In this document: piece by piece, positions 43,673-52,331 of the stretch
How positions within the stretch are numbered: position 1 is the first letter of the stretch
Layout: each line of letters starts with the position of its first letter
Assembly: GCA_016744695.1 (NCBI GenBank)
Contig: JADGDV010000001.1
Coordinates: 186,001 to 250,000, forward strand
Source: Hahellaceae bacterium
GTDB taxonomy: Bacteria > Pseudomonadota > Gammaproteobacteria > Pseudomonadales > Oleiphilaceae
Direction: 5' to 3'
Length of the DNA stretch: 64,000 nt
The notes under the pieces: generated by a model
The model's input: only the letters and a program-made list of their open reading frames with translations
Database searches by the model: none
What the model was told of the DNA's origin: nothing
Translations under genes and position numbers: made by a program

Positions 43673-45019
43673 TTACTTATTAATTAATGCGGGATTCAGT
43701 TTTACATCGGCTGTTTCAAATAGCTTTTTTCTAGTCTCCAGAAAACGCTGTTCCAAATGCTTACGAGCAACTTCTTTACCTGCTAAATAACGAACAGTCT
43801 CACTCTTTTCATCAAAATAATTTTCTTTTCGTTTATCGACTAAAAATATTTCCCAATACACTGTTTTTCCATCAGCCTGTGGTGAACGAATAGGTCGTGA
43901 AGCCGTGCCTTCAGGCAAAGCAAAGACCGCACTTTTAGCCCAGTTACTTCCACCCTTATCAGCTGTTATTCGGCCTAAGCTTCCAGCGGGGGATACATTT
44001 TTACTTTCAGCAATAGAATATTTAGCAGCAGCGGCCGAAAAATCTAAACCCTCTTCCAGCGCGACTCGTACTTTTGTTGCGCCCTCTTGGTTAGCTAGCC
44101 GAATATGTCTGGCCTCTACGTACTCAATACGCTTAAATTTTTCTTTATGTTCTTCGTAGTACGATGAAATTTCAGCCTGAGTTACATTCTTAAATTCTTT
44201 ATCTAAAACGGGATTGTCATCATGAATCTCATTGCTCAATCCGTGATATTTAATCACCCTGCTTTTGTAATGTTTATCTGTAATAAAGCGCTTTAATGCA
44301 TCTATTTCTGTCAAGCTAAGACCTGAATGTGTTTCTGCCCACCAATTAACCGTTCTTGATGAAACCAGTTGAATAACCTGCGTCGTTATAAACTCAATAT
44401 CTACTTGGTGAAATTTAATTTTGCCTTGTATATTTTGTCGCTCATACAAGTCATAAAGCATTATTGAGCGCTCTTTCTCATTGGGTATTTTATATTTGGC
44501 AACAACAATTCCTTTTGCCTCTGCTATTTGAGCATCGCTTAACTGATACTCCATGCTCTTCCCTAAATCTAAGGCTTTCTGAAGATCTTCTTTTATATTT
44601 TTAACGTTAAATGTAGTAATCGATTTAGGGGAGTCACCAATGTGTGTCTTAATATATGTCGATAAGGCTTCATGGAAGGAGCTTTGAATAAGTCCGGTAT
44701 ACTGATCATCTAAATACGTATCAATAGGAAAGCCCACTGAATTGGTACTCATTAACGCCTCAACCCCAATGGTTTCTTCCGCATACTCCGCCAATAAACG
44801 GTTTTCAATCAAACCATTAACTAAACTGCCGTAATGCATTGGCCGCTTTCCTTGAGACACGCTTTTGTAGATTAGGTCCACACTGGAAACAGGCAACTTA
44901 TAACCATTAACAACTGCCACGGTATCTGGGTCATTAATGGTCTCTGCAGAAAAAGCTTGAGGAACAGCAAAGCAGACACAAAGTGAAAGCAATATTTTTT
45001 TAATAAAGGACAAAGTCAT
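43673..45019 (-). CDS. Periplasmic parvulin-type peptidyl-prolyl isomerase (SurA/PpiC-like)
   Basis: A 448-residue protein with a signal peptide (about 1-25, ending F-S-A). An N-terminal chaperone region with VNGYKLPVSSVD and a long helical part precedes a C-terminal parvulin domain (about 285-395): E-A-R-H-I-R-L near the start, A-A-K-Y-S-I-A, and P-A-G-S-L-G-R-I. This is the SurA/PpiC design. It sits between two near-identical secreted phospholipase/nuclease-like genes in the same direction. That position suggests it folds them, as lipase foldases do; this is inference. Confidence 0.82.
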   Translation of the reverse strand: MTLSFIKKILLSLCVCFAVPQAFSAETINDPDTVAVVNGYKLPVSSVDLIYKSVSQGKRPMHYGSLVNGLIENRLLAEYAEETIGVEALMSTNSVGFPIDTYLDDQYTGLIQSSFHEALSTYIKTHIGDSPKSITTFNVKNIKEDLQKALDLGKSMEYQLSDAQIAEAKGIVVAKYKIPNEKERSIMLYDLYERQNIQGKIKFHQVDIEFITTQVIQLVSSRTVNWWAETHSGLSLTEIDALKRFITDKHYKSRVIKYHGLSNEIHDDNPVLDKEFKNVTQAEISSYYEEHKEKFKRIEYVEARHIRLANQEGATKVRVALEEGLDFSAAAAKYSIAESKNVSPAGSLGRITADKGGSNWAKSAVFALPEGTASRPIRSPQADGKTVYWEIFLVDKRKENYFDEKSETVRYLAGKEVARKHLEQRFLETRKKLFETADVKLNPALINK

Positions 45020-45120
45020 AACAGTTCACACTTCATATAAGACATAGAATGAAAACTCATGTTGCTAAAATCCGGTGCATCCTTGCCACCGGAAAACAAC
45101 AAATGAGCCAATATTTAAAG

Positions 45121-46161
45121 CTAAAAACGCATAGCTGCGTGATTTAGTATATGAACAACCATAGCAATAGCATGAGGAACCGTCTGCTCAGCAACCTGAA
45201 CTCTGTCACTATGGTTCTTGCTACTCAGTACAATACCGCCATTCGAGTATGAAAACGCTCCACCCTCTGTAAGCAATGGACGAATATCATTAGAGCCATT
45301 AGCTATCGGCGTAAAGTCATTCAATGCTGCGGCCACCTTAGTAAAATCATTTAAGTTTTCACTGAAGTAATAATCCGCAACCCATGACTCCCAACCCGAG
45401 TGGTTCAAGTCTGACGTTGTCCAGGTATGGTGTGGTTGAAGCAAATCAGTTGTATGCAGCACAAAGCCAAGCGCTTGTGCTGTTGGGCGAGACGTAAACT
45501 GCTCATACCAGTACTGTCCTAAATTATCGATAGGCTGAAAAGGAATATCTTCAAAATTGTTATACATAGATTTTGAAGAGCTGCCTTCGTGTCGATAATT
45601 TTTCTCGGTGACCCCATAGGTATTGTATTTACTGTTTTCACTCCACCACCAGCCACGCATACCGCCTTTGCCATCATCAATATGGTCACCATACAGCCAA
45701 GTTGCGGCCATATTATCTATCGCCCCCCAAACAGTAAGCTTATCGTAGTTATATCCGCCTAAATCATTACCATGGGCATCACTACCCTGAGTGTGATTTT
45801 GGAAGTGCCAATAAGAGGTGTACTTTACGATTGAGGCTCCGGCTCCCCAAACCGGTGCTTGCTGGCAGTCACCAGTTATAGCACCACAAATAAATGTATC
45901 TTCAAAATCATCGACATCATAAGCACCTTGACCCAGCACTAATGCAAACTGATCAATGGTATAACCCGAAGCCGTTGCCACAGAAGCAAGGCGGTTATAT
46001 TCCGTAGAGTCTGGGTTAGCTCGCATATAATTCACCGCATCCACTACAATTTGACGGTGAGTGTCTTGTTTCCATGCAAAAGCGTCTATAGAAGGTAGCA
46101 TTAGAGCTGATACCGTTAGAGCCGCTATCGTATTTTTAATACTATTTTTTTCTTTAAGCAT
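45121..46161 (-). CDS. Secreted zinc phospholipase C/P1-nuclease-like protein, copy 2
   Basis: A 346-residue paralogue of the protein at 42519, very similar along the whole chain, with differences mainly in the signal peptide and short patches. The signal peptide ends A-F-A before Trp30, giving mature W-K-Q-D-T-H with H35. The motifs W-H-F-Q-N-H, H-T-T-D-L-L-Q-P-H-H and N-H-S-G-W-E are all kept, as is the C-terminal H-A-I-A-M-V-V-H-I-L-N-H-A-A. It is the first gene of the module. An inverted repeat about 63-94 bases before its start may be an operator. Confidence 0.75.
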   Translation of the reverse strand: MLKEKNSIKNTIAALTVSALMLPSIDAFAWKQDTHRQIVVDAVNYMRANPDSTEYNRLASVATASGYTIDQFALVLGQGAYDVDDFEDTFICGAITGDCQQAPVWGAGASIVKYTSYWHFQNHTQGSDAHGNDLGGYNYDKLTVWGAIDNMAATWLYGDHIDDGKGGMRGWWWSENSKYNTYGVTEKNYRHEGSSSKSMYNNFEDIPFQPIDNLGQYWYEQFTSRPTAQALGFVLHTTDLLQPHHTWTTSDLNHSGWESWVADYYFSENLNDFTKVAAALNDFTPIANGSNDIRPLLTEGGAFSYSNGGIVLSSKNHSDRVQVAEQTVPHAIAMVVHILNHAAMRF

Positions 46162-46223
46162 AATTATAACCTTTCAATCTATTATTTTTGTTGTTACTGA
46201 CATCAAGTCGAAAGTAGATAATC

Positions 46224-46255
46224 ATTTTCGAACCCGCTAGTTCGAATTCGAAAAT
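46224..46255. promoter_or_regulatory. Inverted repeat upstream of the phospholipase-like module
   Basis: ATTTTCGAA (46224-46232) and TTCGAAAAT (46247-46255) are perfect inverted arms of 9 bp; between them lies a further TTCGAA. Spacing and symmetry fit a dimeric regulator site. The regulator is not known. Confidence 0.5.
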
Positions 46256-46400
46256 TAGTTTAAAGAATACCTTATTTATATGAATAATAAATGATCAAAA
46301 ATCATTCTTTTTGTGCACCTGTACACATTCGGGAGATTTAATGACGATTACGTCAATAATTTACACTACCTAAAAGAAATACCCTTCTGATAAAAATAAA

Positions 46401-46416
46401 ACACTATATATAGTAT
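46401..46416. promoter_or_regulatory. NrdR-like box 1
   Basis: ACACTATATATAGTAT differs from the NrdR consensus ACACWATATATWGTGT at one position. It lies 380 bases before nrdJa. Confidence 0.55.
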
Positions 46417-46563
46417 GATACGAAAAAAATATAATAATTTTAGCGCCTATTATTCTTCACTCTAAACACCATTTTCTCCTTTAATTACGTAAGTTTATTG
46501 ATGTTTAACATGCCACTATTTTTACCTTTCCAAGTAAAAAACCTTAAAAACTCACCTTGGAAA

Positions 46564-46579
46564 AACACTATATAGTGTT
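46564..46579. promoter_or_regulatory. Perfect 16-bp palindrome, shortened NrdR-like box
   Basis: AACACTATATAGTGTT is a perfect palindrome that resembles an NrdR box lacking two central bases. It may be a box variant or another regulator's site. Confidence 0.4.
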
Positions 46580-46741
46580 ATACTCAGCTCACCAAAGCGG
46601 ATATGTAGGGTTTTAGTTACTTTATAGCCAATAAGAAAAACAAATACCTAATCTGCTTTAAAAGACAAACATTATTTTATATTTATTCGTTTAAGTATTA
46701 AAAAAACCAAAAAACAAGGGCTCCGCTGTTAGTAACAACTA

Positions 46742-46757
46742 ACACAATATATAGAGC
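46742..46757. promoter_or_regulatory. NrdR-like box 3, next to nrdJa
   Basis: ACACAATATATAGAGC matches 14 of 16 positions of the NrdR consensus. It ends 38 bases before the nrdJa ATG, so NrdR bound here could block transcription. Confidence 0.55.
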
Positions 46758-46795
46758 CGCCAAAATTAGACAAATTTGTCACTAAAAGGGCTGAT

Positions 46796-48934
46796 ATGAA
46801 CGCTAAAGTTGAACCGATTACCACACCTATTCCAATGCAAGACGCCTCTCTTGATATCTGGCGTACCAAATATCAGTTAAAAACCAAAAATGGTGATCCG
46901 GTAGACGGCAACATAAGTGAAACCTATTCTCGTGTTGCAAAAGCGTTGTCAGAAGTTGAAAACAAGAAAAATATAAATAAAGTACATAAAGATTTTGTTT
47001 GGGCATTAGAGAATGGCGCCATTCCAGCGGGTCGTATTATGTCTAATGCGGGCGCAGGTGATCACAAACCAGCAACATCCACTATTAACTGTACGGTATC
47101 AGGTATTGTTAATGACTCTATGGACGATATTCTATTTAAAAACCATGAAGCAGGCCTTACATTAAAAGCAGGCTGTGGCATTGGTTATGAATTTTCTACG
47201 TTACGCCCTAAAGGTGCTTATGTAGCGGGCGCAGGTGCAACAACATCAGGCCCTTTATCCTTCATGGATATCTTCGACAAAATGTGTTTTACCGTGTCTT
47301 CAGCTGGTGGTCGACGTGGTGCGCAAATGGCTACTTTTGATGTTCACCACCCTGATGTACTTGATTTTATCAGAGCAAAACGTGAAGACGGCCGGTTACG
47401 CCAATTCAACCTATCTCTTCTTATTACTGAAGACTTTATCAAGTCAGTTAAAGAAGATGCAGACTGGCACTTATCCTTCCCTGTTACACAGGAAGAAGTT
47501 GATGAAGACAATCATGATATAACAGACACAAGCAAGTTTGTTTACCGTGAGTTCCCAGTGAAAGATCAATACGTTACTAACAATGAAGGTTTAGTGGCTT
47601 GCCGTATTTATAGCACCGTAAAAGCGCGCTTCATCTGGGACAGCATCATGACGTCTACTTATGACTTCGCTGAACCTGGTTTTATATTAATAGACAAAGT
47701 AAACCAAATGAATAACAACTGGTTCTGCGAAAACATTCGTGCAACCAACCCTTGTGGTGAACAGCCACTGCCGCCTTATGGCAGCTGTCTGCTAGGTTCT
47801 ATCAACTTAACTCATTTTGTTGAAAAGCCGTTTACTGACCAGGCAAGTTTTAATTTTGAGAAGTACTGCAAAGTAGTCGCGATCTTCACTCGTATGCTAG
47901 ACAACGTCGTTGAGATTAATGGGCTTCCTCTTGAAGGCCAGCGTAACGAGATTTTAAGAAAACGCCGCCACGGCATGGGCATACTAGGTTTGGGTTCTAC
48001 TCTAACAATGCTACAAATGCCTTATGGCTGTGAAAAATCAGTTAAATTTACAGAAGATGTAAACCGTGAGATGGCACTAGAGGGCTGGAGACAGTCATTA
48101 GCACTCGCTGAAGAAAAAGGCGCAGCACCGATCATGGATGAAGACTTTACTGTAACTGACGAGATGCTAAGTAAACGTCCTGAAATGAAAGAAGATGGCT
48201 TTAATTCAGGCGATACGGTTAAAGGTAAAGTACTACATGCGAAATACAGTCGTTATATGCAACGTATCGCTCAATACGAGCCAGAGTTAATCGAGAAACT
48301 AGCTGAAAAAGGCGCGCGTTTCACTCACCACACGTCTATCGCACCAACAGGTACCATCTCATTATCTCTCGCTAATAATGTGAGTAACGGTGTTGAGCCA
48401 AGCTTTGCTCACCATTATGCAAGAAACATTATTCGTGAAGGCAAGAAGACCAAAGAGAAGTTAGATGTTTTCTCATATGAGCTTTTAGCTTACCGCCACT
48501 TGGTAAACTCAAAAGCCATGCCCTTCGATAATACCGAAGAGGCAAAGTTACCTGAGTACTTTATTTCAGCAGATGAAGTTACGCCCACTCAGCATGTTGA
48601 TATTCAGGCCGCCGCTCAGCTTTGGGTTGATTCATCAATATCCAAAACAGCCAACGTACCAACGGACTTCCCTTACGAGGAGTTCAAAAACATCTACATG
48701 TACGCTTATGAAAAAGGCCTTAAAGGTTGTACAACCTTCCGCTTTAACCCTGAAGCATTCCAAGGTGTATTAGTTAAAGAAGAAGATCTCGAAAATACAA
48801 CTTACGAATTTACACTAGACGATGGCAGTAAAGTCAGTGTAAAAGGGAATGAAGAAATCGAGTATGATGGTGAATTACATTCGGCAGCCAATTTATTTGA
48901 TGCTTTGAAAGAAGGCACTTACGGCAAGTATTAA
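46796..48934 (+). CDS. nrdJa: Class II (B12-dependent) ribonucleotide reductase, large part NrdJa
   Basis: A 712-residue catalytic subunit. Key blocks are the redox Cys region INCTVSG near 96-102, the catalytic loop N-P-C-G-E-Q with Cys320, then P-L-P-P-Y-G-S-C-L-L-G-S-I-N-L, and A-P-T-G-T-I-S-L near 520. The enzyme makes deoxyribonucleotides with adenosylcobalamin, with or without oxygen. The C-terminal Cys-rich shuttle part is missing here and is encoded by nrdJb 138 bases downstream, as in Pseudomonas. An AAAAGGG site precedes the ATG. Confidence 0.95.
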   Translation: MNAKVEPITTPIPMQDASLDIWRTKYQLKTKNGDPVDGNISETYSRVAKALSEVENKKNINKVHKDFVWALENGAIPAGRIMSNAGAGDHKPATSTINCTVSGIVNDSMDDILFKNHEAGLTLKAGCGIGYEFSTLRPKGAYVAGAGATTSGPLSFMDIFDKMCFTVSSAGGRRGAQMATFDVHHPDVLDFIRAKREDGRLRQFNLSLLITEDFIKSVKEDADWHLSFPVTQEEVDEDNHDITDTSKFVYREFPVKDQYVTNNEGLVACRIYSTVKARFIWDSIMTSTYDFAEPGFILIDKVNQMNNNWFCENIRATNPCGEQPLPPYGSCLLGSINLTHFVEKPFTDQASFNFEKYCKVVAIFTRMLDNVVEINGLPLEGQRNEILRKRRHGMGILGLGSTLTMLQMPYGCEKSVKFTEDVNREMALEGWRQSLALAEEKGAAPIMDEDFTVTDEMLSKRPEMKEDGFNSGDTVKGKVLHAKYSRYMQRIAQYEPELIEKLAEKGARFTHHTSIAPTGTISLSLANNVSNGVEPSFAHHYARNIIREGKKTKEKLDVFSYELLAYRHLVNSKAMPFDNTEEAKLPEYFISADEVTPTQHVDIQAAAQLWVDSSISKTANVPTDFPYEEFKNIYMYAYEKGLKGCTTFRFNPEAFQGVLVKEEDLENTTYEFTLDDGSKVSVKGNEEIEYDGELHSAANLFDALKEGTYGKY

Positions 48935-48984
48935 TTCCCTGAACATTAAAATCAGGCGCCATCAAATTAAACGCATGAAGACCG

Positions 48985-49018
48985 ACTAGCCATTTCCGCA
49001 CAATTGGAAGTGGCTAGT
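48985..49018 (+). other. Stem-loop between nrdJa and nrdJb
   Basis: Arms 48985-48997 and 49006-49018 form a 13-bp stem with one G.U and an 8-base loop; only three T follow. It is likely to attenuate or to protect the upstream message and so set the ratio of the two parts. Confidence 0.5.
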
Positions 49019-49072
49019 TTAGGTAATTGCAATCCAATATCAGCATAAAAAATTGTAAATAGGTACTCAATC

Positions 49073-49762
49073 ATGACCGTCAAAATTGATAAGAAAATTG
49101 TCGGCTATCAAGTTAAAAAAGCAGATGCAGTAGAAGAAACAAAGAGTCAAATTTCTGAGAAATTCTCACCGATTGAGATGAATGAGAAAATCGCTCGTCC
49201 TGAATTTTTGCTAGGCTCTACATACAAAATAAAGCCACCGGTTTCAGAGCATGCGTTATACATCACCGTTAACGATATCCTTCTAAACGAAGATACTGAC
49301 CACGAAGTTCGACGTCCTTATGAAGTGTTCATAAACTCTAAGTCGATGGAGCATTATCAGTGGGTAATCGGTTTAACTCGCGTTATATCAGCCGTATTCA
49401 GAAAAGGTGGAGATATCACCTTCCTAGTAGAAGAGCTCTCTTCTGTTTATGATCCTAATGGTGGGTATTACAAAAAAGGAGGCGTATTTATGCCTTCATT
49501 AGTTGCCGAAATTGGTTTCGTTATTGAGAAGCACATGAAGGCCATTGGTTTAATCGAAACCGAAGAATTAAGTGATCATACTAAAAAAATTCTAGCAGAA
49601 AAGCGTGCAGAATTTGACGCTAAACAATCAAGCAGTGCTAACGATTCAGACACAGCTTTCCCTGCAAATTCAACCGTTTGTAAAAAATGCTCCACTAAAG
49701 CGGTCATCGTTATGGATGGTTGCAAAACCTGTCTAAATTGTGGTGATAGTAAGTGTGGGTAG
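49073..49762 (+). CDS. nrdJb: Class II ribonucleotide reductase, C-terminal part NrdJb
   Basis: A 229-residue partner of NrdJa. The middle (about 75-175) resembles the terminal barrel part of class II enzymes: VRRPYEVFINSKSMEHYQWV and E-E-L-S-S-V-Y-D-P-N-G-G. The C terminus has a Cys cluster C-K-K-C...C-K-T-C-L-N-C-G-D-S-K-C-G, which takes electrons from thioredoxin or a similar donor and reduces the active-site pair. The split nrdJa/nrdJb arrangement is known from Pseudomonas aeruginosa. No other reductase genes are in the window. Confidence 0.93.
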   Translation: MTVKIDKKIVGYQVKKADAVEETKSQISEKFSPIEMNEKIARPEFLLGSTYKIKPPVSEHALYITVNDILLNEDTDHEVRRPYEVFINSKSMEHYQWVIGLTRVISAVFRKGGDITFLVEELSSVYDPNGGYYKKGGVFMPSLVAEIGFVIEKHMKAIGLIETEELSDHTKKILAEKRAEFDAKQSSSANDSDTAFPANSTVCKKCSTKAVIVMDGCKTCLNCGDSKCG

Positions 49763-49945
49763 CACAAGATAAGTAAACATATCTTGGGTTAAAATTAAGG
49801 GAGGCAATAGCCTCCCTTTTTATTGCATAAAATAAATACAAATTCAGACTAAACATTACAACATTACTCCATTACAATAGCCTGCAAAGAACGCTCAGTA
49901 AGCTTATTGCCACTACAAGTTTATCACCACTACAGGATGTTAATA

Positions 49946-50782
49946 ATGATCAAGAACTGCCTATTTCCCGTTGCCGGATATGGTACACGCTTTTTACCCG
50001 CTACCAAGGCGATGCCTAAAGAAATCCTTCCTGTTGTGAACAAACCTTTGGTCCAATATGGTGTTGAAGAAGCCGTTGCAGCAGGTATGAACCACATTGG
50101 GTTCGTTACAGGCAGAGGAAAGCGAGCGATTGAAGACCACTTTGATATTAGCTATGAGCTTGAGCATCAAATTGAAGGAACCGGTAAGGAAGGTCTTTTA
50201 ACATCTATTCGTAGCTTAATTGAAAGCAGCCAGTTTTCTTTCACTCGTCAGCGTGAAATGAAAGGCCTAGGGCATGCAATACTTACAGGCCGAAGCCTTA
50301 TTGGAGACAATCCTTTCGGTGTCGTACTAGCGGATGACTTGTGTGTCGTTGAGCCTGGTGAAGATGAAGTAATGACCCAAATGGCTAAACTATACAATCA
50401 GTTTAGATGCAGCATTGTTGCCATTCAGGAAGTACCACCTGAAGAAACCAATAAGTACGGTGTTATTGCTGGTGAAAGCATGAAAGATGGCCTTTACCGC
50501 ATTACCGACATGGTTGAGAAACCAGACCCAAAAGATGCGCCATCTAACCTAGCTATTATTGGTCGCTACATCCTAACCCCTGATATTTTTGATATTATTG
50601 AAAACACACCGCCCGGTAAAAATGGTGAAGTACAGATTACTGATGCACTAATGACTCAAGCTAGAAATGGCTGCGTGCTAGCCTATAAGTTCAAAGGCAA
50701 GCGGTTTGATTGCGGTAGTATTGACGGATTTGTAGATGCCACCAACTATGTATATGAAAATATTTACAAGAAAGGTTTATAA
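49946..50782 (+). CDS. galU: UTP-glucose-1-phosphate uridylyltransferase GalU
   Basis: The ATG at 49946 has an AGGA site and gives 278 residues, close to Pseudomonas GalU (279). The nucleotidyltransferase start is C-L-F-P-V-A-G-Y-G-T-R-F-L-P-A-T-K-A-M-P-K, with V-L-A-D-D-L-C further on and the V-E-K-P block near 195. It makes UDP-glucose for lipopolysaccharide, polysaccharide and trehalose synthesis. It stands alone after nrdJb and ends at a long stem-loop. Confidence 0.95.
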   Translation: MIKNCLFPVAGYGTRFLPATKAMPKEILPVVNKPLVQYGVEEAVAAGMNHIGFVTGRGKRAIEDHFDISYELEHQIEGTGKEGLLTSIRSLIESSQFSFTRQREMKGLGHAILTGRSLIGDNPFGVVLADDLCVVEPGEDEVMTQMAKLYNQFRCSIVAIQEVPPEETNKYGVIAGESMKDGLYRITDMVEKPDPKDAPSNLAIIGRYILTPDIFDIIENTPPGKNGEVQITDALMTQARNGCVLAYKFKGKRFDCGSIDGFVDATNYVYENIYKKGL

Positions 50783-50812
50783 AAACTAGCTGACTCAGCA
50801 AACCTTTTACTC

Positions 50813-50847
50813 AATACTTTTCGCGCTAAAGTAGCGCGAGAAGTATT
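50813..50847 (+). terminator. Long stem-loop after galU
   Basis: Arms 50813-50828 and 50832-50847 form a 16-bp stem with one G.U and an AAG loop, followed by a T-rich stretch. It lies 30 bases after the stop. Confidence 0.75.
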
Positions 50848-50967
50848 ATACATTTTCTTTCTCTAAACCCTCCTTTATAGATTATTTTGTTACTTAACCA
50901 AGAATAACCCACCCTTCCTTGTAAGCCTCTACTAGTATTAAGGTAAAGTGCTAGCGGAGGTTTGACG

Positions 50968-51489
50968 ATGTGGTATTCGGTCGTAGGTCTTGTTTCCTCG
51001 TTTATGTTTTCACCTATCACCCCTGGTGAGGCTTCTTTTTATTCTAACGGTTTCCTTTTTAGTCCCCCTGCATGCGAACACAAAGTCATATTCCCTAAGT
51101 TCCCCCAAAGCATTGGCATACTAGCCAAATCTGAACAAACCTATTCAGCACAGCTGTATTTACCCAATACCTTTATGCGTGCCGACTGCAACATTGAGCA
51201 AGCAATTCCCCTTGCTAATAAATCAGAATGGCTAGAAATTAAAATGACAGAACATATAACCAGCCTTGGTGGAGCCTCTCTACTTATTCTGAATTATTCA
51301 GTGACCGACAGTAACGCTAAATTTACCGCTCAGTTATTTCTGGACAGTGAGAGTGTATTGTTGAGTGGCGCATTATATTTGGGAGATAAAACATTATTGA
51401 CACTCACCACCATTGAGAGAAACCGTGTACGTCCTCAATCAGAAGCGAACCGTTTTATGTCTTCCGCTTTAATTTTAAAAAACTTATAA
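50968..51489 (+). CDS. Hypothetical protein, unrecognised
   Basis: A GGAGG site 7 bases before the ATG supports this start; 173 residues. The N terminus is moderately hydrophobic (MWYSVVGLVSSFMFSP) and could be part of a membrane segment. The rest looks beta-rich, with a late R-N-R-V-R-P-Q-S-E-A-N-R-F motif. I do not recognise the family. It precedes another small unknown gene on the same strand by about 50 bases. Confidence 0.55.
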   Translation: MWYSVVGLVSSFMFSPITPGEASFYSNGFLFSPPACEHKVIFPKFPQSIGILAKSEQTYSAQLYLPNTFMRADCNIEQAIPLANKSEWLEIKMTEHITSLGGASLLILNYSVTDSNAKFTAQLFLDSESVLLSGALYLGDKTLLTLTTIERNRVRPQSEANRFMSSALILKNL

Positions 51490-51541
51490 ATGGGTCTATT
51501 ATTAGAGAGTAGACAATTTACAACAATTGAGTTGAGTCATT

Positions 51542-51811
51542 ATGGGTACACCAAACAAAGAAGAACTAAACCAAGCGCTGAAATGTGCTATCGAGATGAG
51601 AGAACGTAGCGAAGATCCAAACTTCATCGCTAAATCCTTACTAAACCACCATTACCGTCTTAAAAAGACTGAACATGTTATTGATATAGTTAAGCGATAC
51701 CTAAGAACGGGGTGTGCAACCACCGAGCATGCAAAAATGATAAAAGCACTGGAAGCTTACGACAACATTGACCAGGCTACGATCAATTATAATGATTTTG
51801 GTCTAGATTAG
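51542..51811 (+). CDS. Small hypothetical protein
   Basis: An 89-residue helical, charged protein without signal peptide or membrane segment. A recognisable stretch is S-L-L-N-H-H-Y-R-L-K-K-T-E-H-V-I. I know no family for it. It ends inside the 3' end of the opposite-strand HTH gene (4 bases overlap). It may be cotranscribed with the 173-residue gene upstream. Confidence 0.55.
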   Translation: MGTPNKEELNQALKCAIEMRERSEDPNFIAKSLLNHHYRLKKTEHVIDIVKRYLRTGCATTEHAKMIKALEAYDNIDQATINYNDFGLD

Positions 51812-52218
51812 ACCATTAATTGCAAAATCAACTTTTGGCTTTCATCATCACTGCTACGATAACGCTTTAATAATTCCAGCTCATCATCACTTGGAATTGT
51901 TTTTTCTATCTCTTTTTGAAGCTGATCCAGAGAAAGGTTTACATCATGTTCATTAATAAAAGCTAAGCCCGGCAGTTCAAGCTGCTCATCACCGTCGCTA
52001 TTAAGATCTAAAAAATACTCCAGTGACGTGCCAGTTTTTAAGCAGAGGTCAATCAGGTTGTCTATAGTTGGGTAGCATCGTCTCTCTTCTTGCTCATACC
52101 CCCATGCCTTTACAGCACTGGCATCTACCTGACACATGACACTGATATCATCCTCTGTCAGGCGCTTATCTTCTCGTAACTGTGTTAACTGCCTATTAAA
52201 CTTACTCAGGTACTTCAT
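51808..52218 (-). CDS. Helix-turn-helix (XRE-like) regulator
   Basis: A 136-residue protein. The N-terminal region (about 5-70) is an HTH of the Cro/C1 type: Q-L-R-E-D-K-R-L-T-E-D-D-I-S-x-M, then D-A-S-A-V-K-A-W as the recognition side. The C-terminal half is acidic and helical. It overlaps the small unknown gene at its 3' end and is divergent from the PlsC-like gene with about 110 bases between. A target cannot be named. Confidence 0.72.
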   Translation of the reverse strand: MKYLSKFNRQLTQLREDKRLTEDDISVMCQVDASAVKAWGYEQEERRCYPTIDNLIDLCLKTGTSLEYFLDLNSDGDEQLELPGLAFINEHDVNLSLDQLQKEIEKTIPSDDELELLKRYRSSDDESQKLILQLMV

Positions 52219-52331
52219 ATAATTTTATCCAAATAACTCGTTACTCAGCATATCAAACAGCGCTTTTGAGGGGAACACCCAATTTTGATAGTATACTAAA
52301 CTTACATTGATATTGAAGGTTCATAGCTACA

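Larger units (their letters stand above)
46162..46795. other. Divergent control region of the phospholipase-like module and nrdJ
   Basis: 634 bases, very AT-rich, without a supported gene. It holds an inverted repeat near the phospholipase-like start, three NrdR-like boxes, and a perfect 12-bp palindrome GACAAATTTGTC (46769-46780) directly before the nrdJa Shine-Dalgarno sequence. Confidence 0.55.

Noticed and set aside
46769-46780. GACAAATTTGTC as a known operator
   Set aside because: The palindrome is perfect but matches no regulator site that I can name with confidence.
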